A stretch of 64,000 nt of DNA from Lacinutrix venerupis (GCF_003663945.1 NZ_RCCH01000005.1:62001-126000); one strand, 5' to 3'. Shown: positions 27,320 through 37,209, counted from the stretch's first letter. The notes: generated by a model from the letters alone, not told the origin. A program made the numbers and translations.

Positions 27320-27366
27320 TGGTGTCTAATATTAAAAGGTTTAAACAAATATAAGGGAATTTGGTT

Positions 27367-28626
27367 TTAATTGTTTGCTTCAAAATCTTTAGTTAAATCA
27401 AGTTTCCTAAAACTTGGAGATACAATAGCAGTTGTAACAACCGTAATTAGCGTCATGCTTCCACCAAAAACAACGGCAGTAGCTGTACCCATAAGTTTTG
27501 CTGTTAATCCGCTTTCAAAAGCACCTAACTCGTTAGAGCTACCAACAAACATTGAATTTACAGACGATACACGACCACGCATATTATCTGGTGTTTTAAG
27601 CTGAAGAATGGTTTGCCTAATTACCATAGAAACACCATCTGTTACACCACTAAAAAACAGTGCCACAACAGAAATCCAAAAGGTTGATGATAAACCAAAA
27701 ACTACAATACAAACTCCAAAGCCAAAAATAGCTACTAGCAGTTTCATTCCGGCATTTTTACTTATTGGAATATATGCAGTAACTAACATGGTTAAAAAAG
27801 CACCAACCGATGGAGCGGCAACTAAAATACCAAAACCTTGTGGTCCAACTTTTAAAATATCTTCGGCAAAAACAGCTAAAAGTGCCACTGCTCCACCAAA
27901 TAAAACCGAAACCATATCTAGTGTTATAGCTCCTAAAATGGCTTTTGTTTTAAACACAAAGCTTACACCTTCTTTTAAACTTTGCATTACAGGTTCTCCA
28001 ATTTTAGGATTTAATATTGGTTTTCTAGAAATTTGAAAAACCATAAATAATGCCGCCATAACCAAGGCAAAAACAATACATAGTGAATAATGCACACCAA
28101 TCCAACCAATAGAAAAACCAGCAAAGGCAACACCTAAAACACGAGACATTTGCCAAGTAGAGCTATTCCATGTTGCGGCATTTGGGTATATTTTTTTAGG
28201 CACAATTAAAGCAACTAAAGAAAAAATAGTTGGTCCAAAAAAGGAACGTAAAAAACCACCAAAAAACACTAAAGCATATATAGAATATAACAAACTGTCT
28301 TTAGACCAACTTTGAGAAACAGTGTCTGACGTTAACCAAAACAAAGCAAAACTTATAATTGAAAATGCAGCTAAGCAAATAGCAAGTAAATTTCGTTTCT
28401 CGCGTTGGTCTACAATATGTCCTGCAAATAATGCCATTGTAAAAGCTGGAATAATTTCCATTAAACCTATAATACCAAGCGATAAAGGATCTTTAGTTAA
28501 AGCATAAACTTGCCATTCTATAACAATAAATTGCATAGACCAAGCAAAAACCAATAAAAAACGCATAATTAAAAAAAGGTTAAACTCTTTAAACCTAAGT
28601 GCTGCGTAAGGATCGTTTTTAGACAT
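27367..28626 (-). CDS. MFS transporter, EntS-like
   Basis: 419 residues with 12 hydrophobic segments, no signal peptide. The loop AGHIVDQREKRN between helices 2 and 3 is the MFS motif A, and the overall pattern resembles the EntS/YbdA siderophore-exporter group. Substrate is not readable. A consensus -7 element lies 26 bp upstream. A possible link to iron is suggested only by family resemblance; no siderophore genes are in the window. Confidence 0.85.
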   Translation of the reverse strand: MSKNDPYAALRFKEFNLFLIMRFLLVFAWSMQFIVIEWQVYALTKDPLSLGIIGLMEIIPAFTMALFAGHIVDQREKRNLLAICLAAFSIISFALFWLTSDTVSQSWSKDSLLYSIYALVFFGGFLRSFFGPTIFSLVALIVPKKIYPNAATWNSSTWQMSRVLGVAFAGFSIGWIGVHYSLCIVFALVMAALFMVFQISRKPILNPKIGEPVMQSLKEGVSFVFKTKAILGAITLDMVSVLFGGAVALLAVFAEDILKVGPQGFGILVAAPSVGAFLTMLVTAYIPISKNAGMKLLVAIFGFGVCIVVFGLSSTFWISVVALFFSGVTDGVSMVIRQTILQLKTPDNMRGRVSSVNSMFVGSSNELGAFESGLTAKLMGTATAVVFGGSMTLITVVTTAIVSPSFRKLDLTKDFEANN

Positions 28627-28651
28627 TAAAAATTTATAATTTTAAAAGTTA

Positions 28652-28659
28652 CAAAAGTA
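28652..28659 (-). promoter_or_regulatory. Putative -7 element for the MFS gene
   Basis: CAAAAGTA on the + strand reads TACTTTTG on the minus strand, matching TAnnTTTG, 26 bp from the start codon. Confidence 0.45.
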
Positions 28660-28672
28660 AAGTAACACGTGC

Positions 28673-29752
28673 TTATATTTTATTTTTTTCAATTAGTTTA
28701 AACTCAACGCGTCTGTTTTTTGCTCTATTATCTTCTGAAGAATTTTCTACTAATGGTTTAGAGCTACCAAAACCAAACCATTGTATTCTTTCTTTTTTTA
28801 AACCTTTATTAATTAAATAATTTGAAACAGATTGAGCACGTTGCAGTGATAACTCTTCATTACGGTTTAAAGTTCCAACATTATCTGTGTGGCCATAAAT
28901 TTCTATATTAAGATGTTTATTTTCTTTTAAATGAATGTATAATTTATCTAATTCTTTTAATGAAGAACTTAATAATATAACTTTATCAAAATCGAATAAA
29001 ACATTACTAAAAGCGTAAAGATTGTTTGCTAAAAAATCTTGTGTATCTAAAGGAGAAACTTTTATATTATCTATAAAATAATAAGATTCTATAGGAAGAA
29101 AATATTTTCCTATTTTAATTTTTTCTGTTGCTTCATTTGAATTAAAATTCCCAAAGCAAATATATTTTTCATTTCCTTTTGCTATAAAGTTTTTTTCTAA
29201 TGTCACCCAGTTTTTCTTAGTAGTAAAATATGTGTCTTTTTTAAAAGATACCTCACTATAAATAACAGAGTCCTTTTTCAAGTTTTTTAAATCAATAAAA
29301 GATTTAGTTTTTATATTAATTGGATGCTCCAAAAAAACGGCTGATAATTGATTGATAGCAAAATTAGACTCATCTGCAAGACTTATCCTGATTTTTAAGG
29401 AATAACGTTTATTTTTTAATAAAGGTGTCTTTAACTCACCTTGAACATACTCTCTGTAATGTCTTACAGCACTGTATCTGTCTTCGTAATAAGTAACAAT
29501 TCCTGCAAAACCATCACCATTTTGAGGGTTTTGAAAACCTCGCGGATTAAAACTGCCAAAAGTAGTATTACAATTATTATAATAATCACTAGTACCTTTA
29601 TTTGCTGTAGTCCAGCTTAAAACATTATTATTAAACTCACTATAGTTTTTTGGGCATTTTTTATACTCTTCAAAACTTGGATTTATTACTAAATTTTGAG
29701 CATTAATTATTCCAAAGACCAAAACAAATAGTAACGTGATTTTTAATTTCAT
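28673..29752 (-). CDS. OmpA-domain outer membrane protein
   Basis: 359 residues. Signal peptide MKLKITLLFVLVFGIINAQ, then an extracellular- or periplasm-facing module (~20-240) that starts NLVINPSFEEYKKCPKNYSE and looks like a carbohydrate-binding beta sandwich of the type often fused to OmpA domains in Flavobacteria. The C-terminal ~110 residues are an OmpA domain with IEIYGHTDNVGTLNRNEELS and NRRVEFKLI, which binds peptidoglycan. No thrombospondin repeats, unlike the OmpA protein at 16242. Between recJ and the MFS gene; function beyond wall anchoring unknown. Confidence 0.83.
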   Translation of the reverse strand: MKLKITLLFVLVFGIINAQNLVINPSFEEYKKCPKNYSEFNNNVLSWTTANKGTSDYYNNCNTTFGSFNPRGFQNPQNGDGFAGIVTYYEDRYSAVRHYREYVQGELKTPLLKNKRYSLKIRISLADESNFAINQLSAVFLEHPINIKTKSFIDLKNLKKDSVIYSEVSFKKDTYFTTKKNWVTLEKNFIAKGNEKYICFGNFNSNEATEKIKIGKYFLPIESYYFIDNIKVSPLDTQDFLANNLYAFSNVLFDFDKVILLSSSLKELDKLYIHLKENKHLNIEIYGHTDNVGTLNRNEELSLQRAQSVSNYLINKGLKKERIQWFGFGSSKPLVENSSEDNRAKNRRVEFKLIEKNKI

Positions 29753-29777
29753 ATTAGTTATAACGAAAAAATATAAA

Positions 29778-31469
29778 TTATTCCTGTAAATCTCTCAACT
29801 TCAACTGCAAGCTCACATTGCCTTGCCACTCGTTTTCATCTATAGAATAAACAGCTTTAAAACGGTTATTGTTTTTAATTAAATTAAGTTTATCTCCAAG
29901 ACCAAAGCCAATGCATACTATTGGGTTGCTATTGGGTTGCTTTACTGTTATTCGTAAGTGTTTATTGTCTTCGCCAACACATTTGCCATAACCAGTATCT
30001 TGTAAATTATCACTCATAAAAACAGGAGACATATTTCCTGGACCAAAAGGTGCAAACTGACTTAATATTCTGTAGAATTTATCTGAAATATCGTTAAGTT
30101 CAATTTGTCTATCTATTGTAATTTCTGGAGTTAACAATCTTTTGTCTATTGTCGCTTGTACCACTTGTTCAAACTTTTGCTTAAAGGCTTCGTAGTTTTC
30201 TTCTTTAAGTGTTAAGCCAGCAGCATATTTATGACCACCAAATTGCTCGATATGTTCGGCACAAGCCTCTAAAGCATTATAAACATCGAAACCTTTTACA
30301 GAACGTGCAGAAGCAGCTAACTTATCTCCACTTTTGGTGAATACTAGTGTTGGTCTGTAATACGTTTCTATTAATCTACTAGCTACAATACCAATAACGC
30401 CTTTATGCCAATCTGGCTGGTAAACAACAGAGGTTAAACGATCTTTTTCGTTATTGTCTTCTATTTGTTGTAATGCTTCTACTGTAATTTGTTTATCTGC
30501 TGCACGCCTATCGCTATTAAAATCTTCAATTTCCTGAGCGTAAACTTGGGCTGTTTCTACATTAGTTTCGGTTAATAAATCTACAGCATATTGCCCATGT
30601 TTCATTCTGCCTGCAGCATTTATTCTTGGTGCAATTACAAACACAACATCCGTAATAGTTAGTGTTTCTTTTTTTATTTGATTTATTATCGCCTTAAAAC
30701 CAGCTCTTGGCGCACTATTTATTACTTGTAAACCAAAATAAGCTAATATTCTATTTTCTCCAGTTATTGGAACAATATCTGCACCAATTGCTGTAGCCAC
30801 CAAGTCTAGATATTCTTGCAAATCTTCAACGGTTTTTCCTTTTTTTGAAGCTAAAGCTTGTATTAATTTAAAACCTACACCACAACCACATAATTCTTTA
30901 TAAGGGTAATTACAATCACTTTGTTTAGGGTCTAAAACGGCTATTGCATTTGGGACGTTTTCTCCTGGTCTATGGTGATCGCAAATAATAAAATCGATGT
31001 TTTTTTCTTCCGCGTAAGCGATTTTATCTATAGCTTTTATACCACAATCTAATGCTATAATTAAAGAGAAGCCATTATCTTCAGCAAAATCAATACCTTG
31101 AAAAGAAATGCCATAACCCTCATCATAACGGTCTGGAATGTATGTAGCTACGTTAGAATATTCACTTTTTAAATATGAAGACATAAGTGATACGGCAGTT
31201 GTACCATCTACATCGTAATCACCATACACTAAAATGTTTTCGTTGTTTTCTATTGCTTTTTCAATACGCTCGACCGCTTTTTGCATATCCTTCATTAAAA
31301 AAGGATTGTGCAAATCTTTTAAATTAGGCCTAAAAAAATCTTTTGCTTGCTCGTAGGTTTCAATACCGCGTTGTGCTAAAAGTGAAGCAACAGGTTCTTC
31401 TACTTGTAACGCATGTTGTAAAAATTGTACAGTTTCTTGATTTGGTTTAGGTTTTAAAGTCCAACGCAT
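29778..31469 (-). CDS. recJ: Single-stranded-DNA 5'-3' exonuclease RecJ
   Basis: 563 residues, full length. RecJ degrades 5' single-stranded ends in recombination and mismatch repair. The DHH domain has YGDYDVDGTTAVSLM and the Asp/His motif ICDHHRPGE with IALDCGIK before it, then DIVPITGENR. The DHHA1 domain has GGHKYAAGLTL. The RecJ OB-fold C-terminus is present (GPGNMSPVF). A second repair gene set (add-like, recA) lies elsewhere in the window. Confidence 0.96.
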   Translation of the reverse strand: MRWTLKPKPNQETVQFLQHALQVEEPVASLLAQRGIETYEQAKDFFRPNLKDLHNPFLMKDMQKAVERIEKAIENNENILVYGDYDVDGTTAVSLMSSYLKSEYSNVATYIPDRYDEGYGISFQGIDFAEDNGFSLIIALDCGIKAIDKIAYAEEKNIDFIICDHHRPGENVPNAIAVLDPKQSDCNYPYKELCGCGVGFKLIQALASKKGKTVEDLQEYLDLVATAIGADIVPITGENRILAYFGLQVINSAPRAGFKAIINQIKKETLTITDVVFVIAPRINAAGRMKHGQYAVDLLTETNVETAQVYAQEIEDFNSDRRAADKQITVEALQQIEDNNEKDRLTSVVYQPDWHKGVIGIVASRLIETYYRPTLVFTKSGDKLAASARSVKGFDVYNALEACAEHIEQFGGHKYAAGLTLKEENYEAFKQKFEQVVQATIDKRLLTPEITIDRQIELNDISDKFYRILSQFAPFGPGNMSPVFMSDNLQDTGYGKCVGEDNKHLRITVKQPNSNPIVCIGFGLGDKLNLIKNNNRFKAVYSIDENEWQGNVSLQLKLRDLQE

Positions 31470-31520
31470 TAAAAATATGATGTTTAGGTTTTAAGCAGTA
31501 TCGCTATTATAAACAATTTA

Positions 31521-31943
31521 TTAAATTGAGTGGTAATGAATTTTAGTTTTTACTGTTGCAAATTGCCTAAACATTTCCATTACACCACAGTATTTTTCAA
31601 TAGATAAATCTACAGCCTTTTTTATTTTTTTTTCGTTTAAATCTTTACCATAAAAATGATAATCTACAGTTACTGTATGGTATATTTTTGGGTGTTCTTC
31701 TGTTAGTTCTCCAGAAACTTCAATGTTGAAATCTGAAAACTCTGTTTTCATTTTTTCGGCAACAGAAACAACATCTAAACCAGAACATGCTGCTAAAGAC
31801 GATAACATTGCTGCCTTAGGTCTTAATGGTTTGTAAGGATCGTTTTCCTCTTCTGAAACACCTAAGTTAAAACTATAACCACTAGGATTATCACTTTCAA
31901 AAATCATTTTTTCTTTCCAAACAGTTGTCACTTTATCCGCCAT
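31521..31943 (-). CDS. OsmC/Ohr-family protein
   Basis: 140 residues from the ATG at 31943. A longer frame begins at 32009 but would overlap the neighbouring divergent gene; MADKVTTVWKEKM is the natural family start. OsmC-fold proteins reduce organic or fatty-acid hydroperoxides with two cysteines: here SSLAACSGLD (peroxidatic) and EKYCGVMEMF (resolving). It is close to the YhfA-like branch. It starts 60 bp from the divergent AhpD-like gene, another peroxide- or redox-linked fold, hinting at shared control. Confidence 0.85.
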   Translation of the reverse strand: MADKVTTVWKEKMIFESDNPSGYSFNLGVSEEENDPYKPLRPKAAMLSSLAACSGLDVVSVAEKMKTEFSDFNIEVSGELTEEHPKIYHTVTVDYHFYGKDLNEKKIKKAVDLSIEKYCGVMEMFRQFATVKTKIHYHSI

Positions 31944-32002
31944 AATTGAAGTTTTTTTTATTAATTTAGATACTTTCAAAAATACTACTAAAAAAACAAA
32001 AT

Positions 32003-32593
32003 ATGCCATTAGTTACACCTTTAGATGCCGAATACGACTTAGAAACTAAAAAACTAGCAGAGTTCTTTAATGAAACTTTAGGCTTTTGTCCTAACTCTGT
32101 GCTAACCATGCAACGTAGACCTGCTATTTCTAAAGCATTTATAAATTTAAATAAAGCTGTAATGGCAAATGAAGGTCGTGTAACCTCAGCCTTAAAACGC
32201 ATGATTGCATGGGTTTCTAGTAATGCTACTGGTTGCCGTTATTGCCAAGCACATGCTATTAGAGCAGCAGAGCGTTATGGTGCAGAACAAGAACAGTTAG
32301 ACAATATTTGGGAGTATAGAACGCATCCTGCTTTTAACGAGGCTGAGCGTGCTGCCTTAGATTTTTCTTTAGCTGCTTCGCAAGTACCAAATGCAGTTAA
32401 TGCTGATATAAAAGAACGTTTAAATACACATTGGACCGAAGGTGAAATTGTAGAAATGCTTGGTGTAATTTCTTTATTTGGATACTTAAACCGTTGGAAC
32501 GATTCTATGGGAACCACTCTTGAAGAAGATGCTATAGATAGTGGAAACCAATATTTAGGTAAACATGGTTTTGAGGTTGGAAAGCATGTTTAA
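32003..32593 (+). CDS. Carboxymuconolactone decarboxylase/AhpD-like protein
   Basis: 196 residues, alpha-helical. The AhpD-type redox motif CRYCQAHAIRAAERYG shows CxxC plus the downstream His. Proteins with this layout act as peroxidase-linked thiol reductants or decarboxylases; the CxxC supports the redox role. The C-terminal half has EIVEMLGVISLFGYLNRWNDSMGT. It is divergent from the OsmC gene with a 59-bp spacer that must contain both promoters. Confidence 0.83.
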   Translation: MPLVTPLDAEYDLETKKLAEFFNETLGFCPNSVLTMQRRPAISKAFINLNKAVMANEGRVTSALKRMIAWVSSNATGCRYCQAHAIRAAERYGAEQEQLDNIWEYRTHPAFNEAERAALDFSLAASQVPNAVNADIKERLNTHWTEGEIVEMLGVISLFGYLNRWNDSMGTTLEEDAIDSGNQYLGKHGFEVGKHV

Positions 32594-32613
32594 TTAATGT
32601 TGCACTTAAAAAC

Positions 32614-32649
32614 AAAAAGCCCTTAAAATAATTATTTTAAGGGCTTTTT
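32614..32649. terminator. Bidirectional terminator between the AhpD-like gene and the PBP gene
   Basis: AAAAAGCCCTTAAAATAA / TTATTTTAAGGGCTTTTT, a long perfect inverted repeat between two convergent genes. Confidence 0.9.
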
Positions 32650-32667
32650 GTTTTATAATATTAATTT

Positions 32668-35022
32668 CTACAACTCCAAACCATCAGGTATATCATCTGT
32701 TGGCGTATCGTTATCGCCATCTGGATTATCGGCTTGATATTTATCACAATCTACTTCAATAGATAAGTCTTTTGGTTTCTCAAAATTTCCAGTTGAAATT
32801 TTTAAATCCTCATCTTCATAACAACTCTTCATATACATTCCCCAAATTGGTAGTGCCATTGCAGCACCTTGCCCATAAGTTATACTTTTAAAGTGAGCTG
32901 CTCTATCTTCTGCTCCAACCCAAACTCCTGTTACCAAATTAGGCACCATTCCCATAAACCAACCATCACTCTGGTTTTGTGTTGTTCCTGTTTTTCCTGC
33001 TATTGGATTATTTAATTCGTATGGATAACCTGTTATAATTTCCTTATAAACCGTTTGGTTTCCTCTCCACTTACCTCTTAATCTACTTCCAGATCCAGAT
33101 TGTACAACACCCTCCATTAACTTAACGGTTACATAAGCAGATTCTGCACTTAAAACATCTCTAGTTTCTGGTGTAAATTGAAATAGAACAGTTCCGTTTT
33201 TATCTTCTATACGCTCAATCATTACAGGTTTTGTATACACACCTTGATTTGCAAAAGCAGAGTATGCTCCAACCATTTCGTAAACACTAATATCTGGTGT
33301 TCCTAATGCAATAGAAGGCACCTCTGGAATCTCTGAAGTTACACCTAAACGTCTTGCTAAATCTGCAACTGGTTGTGGTCCTACTTTATCCATTAATCTT
33401 GCTGTAACAGTGTTAACCGAGTTTGCAAGTGCATCTTTAAGTGTTTTATCTCCACCATAATCTCCACCATCGTTACTTGGTGACCAAGGTTCTGGATTGC
33501 CATATTTATTGGCTTCAATAGTTATTTGAGATAGTGGTAATTTATCACAAGGCGACATGTGTAATTGGTCTATTGCAGTGGCATAAACAAACGGTTTAAA
33601 TGTTGAACCTACCTGACGTTTACCTTGTTTAACCATATCGAATTGAAAGTGTCTATAATTCATACCACCAACCCACGCTTTTACATGACCTGTTTGTGGA
33701 TCCATACTCATCATTCCTGTACGCAAAAACGACTTGTAATAACGCATTGAATCTATTGGTTTCATAATGGTATCCACTTCGCTAGCTTTACCGTTTTCCC
33801 ATTTAAAAACAGTCATTTTTGTAGGTACTTGAAAAGAAGCTTCAATTTCTTTATTGCTTTTACCTTGGTTTTTTAGAATTCTCCAACGCTCTCCACGACG
33901 CATCGCTTTTGTCATTAAATCTTTTTCTTCTTCTTTAGTAAGGTCTAAAAATGGAGCTGTTGGGTTTCTTTCTGGTGTATTTTGATTAAAAAATTCTGCT
34001 TGTAATCTTGGCATATGCCTGCCTACTGCTTCTTCTGCATATTTTTGCATACGAGAGTCTATAGTAACAAAGACTTTTAAACCATCGCTATTAATATTAT
34101 ATTTAGTTCCATCTGGCTTTCTATTTGCTTTGTCGTTTGCCCAATCTTTCATGAAAGCTCTTAAATATTCTCTAAAATAAGTGGCTGTACCATCTCTATG
34201 AGATTGTGGAGAATATTTTAAATCTAATTCTGTTTTTTGAAGTGAATCTTTCGTTGCTTCAGAAATGTAGCCATATTTCTCCATTTGGGATAACACAACA
34301 TTTCTTCTGTTTTTTACACCTACTGGATTACGATTTGGTCTTGGATTGTATAAAGAAGGATTCTTTAACATTCCAACAATCATGGCTGATTCTTTAACAT
34401 TTAAATCTTGTGGTTCTTTATCGAAATAAATATTTGATGCAGAACGAATACCATCTGCGTTATTATTAAAATCTACAATGTTTAAATACATTGCAATAAT
34501 TTCTTCTTTAGTATATTGTCTTTCAAGACGAATAGCAATAATCCATTCTTTTGCTTTTTGAAGGACACGCATAACAATATTTCTTGAGCCTTCTCCATGA
34601 AACAAGTTTTTTGCTAATTGTTGAGAAATTGTACTAGCTCCACCACTTCCAGGTTTTAAAATAGCTCTTAACGTTCCTCTTCCATCAATTCCTGAATGCT
34701 CGTAATATCTTGCATCTTCTGTTGCTACTAAAGCTTCTACTAAGTTTTTAGGAAGTTCATCGTATTTTACTGGAGTTCTATTATCGTCAAAATAAAATTT
34801 CCCTATTGTTTTACCATCGCTAGAAATAATTTCTGTAGCTAAATTTGTTTTTGGGTTTTCTAATACCGTATGGTCTGGCATTTCTCCAAAAACACTCCAA
34901 GAAGCTAATAAAAACAGTAGTGTGAAAGATAATATACCTCCTAAAAAAAGCATCCAAAACCAACGCACGTATTTTTCGAAACCTTGATGCTCTTGTTTAT
35001 CTTTTGTTGTTGTCTTTGCCAT
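32668..35022 (-). CDS. Bifunctional class A penicillin-binding protein (PBP1A-like)
   Basis: 784 residues. A short cytoplasmic tail, one membrane span (~22-46), a GT51 domain with EDARYYEHSGIDGRG and GGASTISQQLAKNLF, then a transpeptidase domain with the STFK nucleophile in QVGSTFKPF, SVN in ANSVNTVT and KTGTTQNQ. The C-terminal tail is acidic and Asp/Pro-rich (NPDGDNDTPTDDIPDG). It lies downstream of ricT and gldH on the same strand, 83 bp after gldH, an order I recall from other Flavobacteriaceae. It is a clear paralogue of the PBP at 6082-8343. Confidence 0.93.
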   Translation of the reverse strand: MAKTTTKDKQEHQGFEKYVRWFWMLFLGGILSFTLLFLLASWSVFGEMPDHTVLENPKTNLATEIISSDGKTIGKFYFDDNRTPVKYDELPKNLVEALVATEDARYYEHSGIDGRGTLRAILKPGSGGASTISQQLAKNLFHGEGSRNIVMRVLQKAKEWIIAIRLERQYTKEEIIAMYLNIVDFNNNADGIRSASNIYFDKEPQDLNVKESAMIVGMLKNPSLYNPRPNRNPVGVKNRRNVVLSQMEKYGYISEATKDSLQKTELDLKYSPQSHRDGTATYFREYLRAFMKDWANDKANRKPDGTKYNINSDGLKVFVTIDSRMQKYAEEAVGRHMPRLQAEFFNQNTPERNPTAPFLDLTKEEEKDLMTKAMRRGERWRILKNQGKSNKEIEASFQVPTKMTVFKWENGKASEVDTIMKPIDSMRYYKSFLRTGMMSMDPQTGHVKAWVGGMNYRHFQFDMVKQGKRQVGSTFKPFVYATAIDQLHMSPCDKLPLSQITIEANKYGNPEPWSPSNDGGDYGGDKTLKDALANSVNTVTARLMDKVGPQPVADLARRLGVTSEIPEVPSIALGTPDISVYEMVGAYSAFANQGVYTKPVMIERIEDKNGTVLFQFTPETRDVLSAESAYVTVKLMEGVVQSGSGSRLRGKWRGNQTVYKEIITGYPYELNNPIAGKTGTTQNQSDGWFMGMVPNLVTGVWVGAEDRAAHFKSITYGQGAAMALPIWGMYMKSCYEDEDLKISTGNFEKPKDLSIEVDCDKYQADNPDGDNDTPTDDIPDGLEL

Positions 35023-35105
35023 TTATAAATAAGTGCCTAATATTTAATATTTTAATTTATTTCTACAGTAATTAACAAAACTAAATTATGCTGCAAAAAT
35101 TATAT

Positions 35106-35591
35106 TTATTCTGTTTTTTCTATTCTAAAGCCAATATCTGTAATACCTTCTAAATTAGCGATACCATTAACTTCTCCATTTTCACGCATAGCGTGATTTA
35201 TATTTACTGTATACTCTCCGGTTTCGTTAAAAATAACACCTTCTTTATACCATAATTTATTTTCTTTTATGCTTGACAAACCTGTTCCTAAAAATTCTCC
35301 ATTGGGTTTTGCCATTTTATATTCTAAAGTATCCACAATACTTTTTCCATGAGGAAAATTCATTTCAACAATTAAAAATATATTACTGTATTTGTAGGCA
35401 TTAGTATTACGTAAATTTACAAATAGATTATATGCTTTTGTTGAGTCTGGTGGATTTACTTTAAAGCTTACAGTATTATCTTTATTCCAAACTTCTGGAA
35501 CTGTTTCATAATCATCGAATACACTTTTAGAATCGCAAGACCACAAAAATAAGCTTAAAAATAAAAAAAAGTAAAACGTTTTATTTTGCAT
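35106..35591 (-). CDS. gldH: Gliding motility lipoprotein GldH
   Basis: 161 residues. Signal with lipobox LWSC (Cys19), then VFDDYETVPEVWNKDNTVSF, the recognisable GldH start. GldH is a lipoprotein needed for gliding and type IX secretion function in Flavobacterium. The gene starts 11 bp inside the end of ricT, so the two are translationally coupled. Gliding ability cannot be deduced from this gene alone because the other gld and spr genes are outside the window. Confidence 0.9.
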   Translation of the reverse strand: MQNKTFYFFLFLSLFLWSCDSKSVFDDYETVPEVWNKDNTVSFKVNPPDSTKAYNLFVNLRNTNAYKYSNIFLIVEMNFPHGKSIVDTLEYKMAKPNGEFLGTGLSSIKENKLWYKEGVIFNETGEYTVNINHAMRENGEVNGIANLEGITDIGFRIEKTE

Positions 35592-36858
35592 TCTTGGTAT
35601 TGTTTTGAGACTTTCCTTGTGGCCTTGGCCTAGATTTTGGTTTTGGTTTTGGCTTATTGGTTTTTTTATTTTGAGGCCTTTTATTAGTATTATTGTTTGG
35701 GTTTGTATTTGAATTGTTTTTTTTATTACGGTTTCTGTTCTTGTTATTTCTACGTTTTTTATTGCCTTTTGGACTATCGAAACGTGTTAAACTATCTTGC
35801 CCTACTACATTTTCGAACTCAACTTTAGCCTCTTCTATTAACTTTGATGCGTATTCTTCTAAGCTAGCAATTTTTTGTTTTTTCTTATTTAACTCTATAA
35901 TTTCTCTAGCTTGATCTGTTGTTATTTTGTGCCAGTTCATCCACTCTCCTTCGTAGGCATACCACATGTATCCTTGAAAAATATCTGTTTTCTGGCAAAC
36001 TGCGGTGCCTTTTTCTGTATATAATTTTGTGTCTGTTTTTGGAAATGCTTTTAAGGCATCTTGATATGAATCTAATTCGTAGTTTAAACAGCATTTTAAT
36101 TTACCACATTGCCCTGCTAATTTTTGCGGATTTAAGGATAATTGTTGATATCGAGCTGCGCTTGTGCTTACAGATCTAAAATCTGTTAACCATGTAGAAC
36201 AACATAACTCACGACCACAAGAACCAATTCCGCCAAGTCTTGAGGCTTCTTGCCTGAAACCTACTTGTTTCATTTCTATTCGCGTTCTAAACTCTCTTGC
36301 AAAAACCTTAATAAGTTCTCTAAAATCTACACGTTCTTCGGCAGTATAATAAAAAGTTGCTTTACTTGCATCGCCTTGAAACTCAATATCTGAAATCTTC
36401 ATTTGAAGCTTTAAGTCAATAGCAAACTGTCTAGCTCGAACCTTCATAGGTTCTTCTTTATCGCGTGCATCGCTCCAAATATCGATATCTTTTTGTGATG
36501 CTTTTCTATATATTTTTAAAACATCTTCTGGCTTCTCTTTTATTTTTTTGCGTTTCATTTGAACGCGTACTAATTCACCTGTTAAGGTTACCATTCCAAT
36601 ATCATGACCTGCTTGTGCTTGTGTTGCAACAATATCTCCAATTGCTAAAGTTAAATTTTCTGTATTTTTATAGTAATGTTTTCTTCCGTTTTTAAAACGA
36701 ACCTCAACAAAATCGAAAGGTTTTTCTCCATTAGGAACAGACATATTTGCTAACCAATCGAAAACGGTTAGTTTATTACAGCTGTCTGTACCACAAGTAC
36801 CGTTATTTTTGCAGCCCTTAGGTGAGCCGTCTTTAGTTGTACAACTTGCGCAAGCCAT
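35581..36858 (-). CDS. ricT: PSP1-domain protein RicT (YaaT-like)
   Basis: 425 residues, larger than the Bacillus homologue because of tails. The PSP1 core (~45-300) ends in cysteine motifs LGGIGSCGRELCCSTWL and GQCGKLKCCLNYEL, which bind Fe-S clusters in Bacillus RicT. A Cys-rich N-terminus (MACASCTTKDGSPKGCKNNG) adds several more cysteines, unusual. The last ~60 residues are Asn/Lys/Arg/Pro-rich and disordered (low-complexity RNNKNRNRNKKNNS). The RicAFT complex affects mRNA maturation and sporulation in Bacillus; the role here is unknown. Confidence 0.87.
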   Translation of the reverse strand: MACASCTTKDGSPKGCKNNGTCGTDSCNKLTVFDWLANMSVPNGEKPFDFVEVRFKNGRKHYYKNTENLTLAIGDIVATQAQAGHDIGMVTLTGELVRVQMKRKKIKEKPEDVLKIYRKASQKDIDIWSDARDKEEPMKVRARQFAIDLKLQMKISDIEFQGDASKATFYYTAEERVDFRELIKVFAREFRTRIEMKQVGFRQEASRLGGIGSCGRELCCSTWLTDFRSVSTSAARYQQLSLNPQKLAGQCGKLKCCLNYELDSYQDALKAFPKTDTKLYTEKGTAVCQKTDIFQGYMWYAYEGEWMNWHKITTDQAREIIELNKKKQKIASLEEYASKLIEEAKVEFENVVGQDSLTRFDSPKGNKKRRNNKNRNRNKKNNSNTNPNNNTNKRPQNKKTNKPKPKPKSRPRPQGKSQNNTKNAK

Positions 36859-37209
36859 ATTTGTATTTATATATTGATTCTGAACATATTATACTTAATT
36901 ATAAGGTTCTAACATGAATTCAGAAGACGATTAATATTCTTTTATTTTAACTGAAGTAAACTCTTTTCAGCTTTATATAAAAGCTAACGGTAAAGATAAG
37001 ATTATTATTATGACCTAAAAAATTTAAATGTTTTGGATTTTAAATCTTATTTAATTTCACTTTAAATATTTGTTTATTAAGTTGTTATAAATAAAATCTT
37101 ATAAAATATAATGTATCCATTTTTTAAGCAAACAAAACAATTAAATTTATAAAAAAACCTCACAGATTTTAAAATTTGCGAGGTTAAATATAGTTTATGT
37201 ATTGATCAA
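36859..37209. other. 351-bp spacer between ricT and trhO
   Basis: Very A/T-rich, no ORF above trivial length on either strand. The right end holds the trhO terminator (37150-37185). The left end must contain the promoter of the ricT-gldH-pbp unit; I see no clear TAnnTTTG near the ricT start. No repeats or hairpins otherwise noticed. Confidence 0.55.
37150..37185 (-). terminator. Terminator of trhO
   Basis: AACCTC...GAGGTT with the inner arms CAnATTTT / AAAATnTG; on the minus strand it ends in a T7 run. It sits 24 bp past the trhO stop. Confidence 0.8.

Noticed and set aside
27371-28036. Forward ORFs opposite the MFS gene
   Set aside because: Shadow frames with Thr/Lys/Pro-rich composition; the minus-strand 12-helix protein is clearly the real gene.
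31944-32009. N-terminal extension of the OsmC gene
   Set aside because: It would overlap the divergent AhpD-like gene and lacks the family start; the ATG at 31943 gives the natural N-terminus.
37081-37149. A/T-rich stretch left of the trhO terminator as a replication or attachment site
   Set aside because: No DnaA boxes, tRNA-linked repeat or integrase gene found; composition alone is not evidence.
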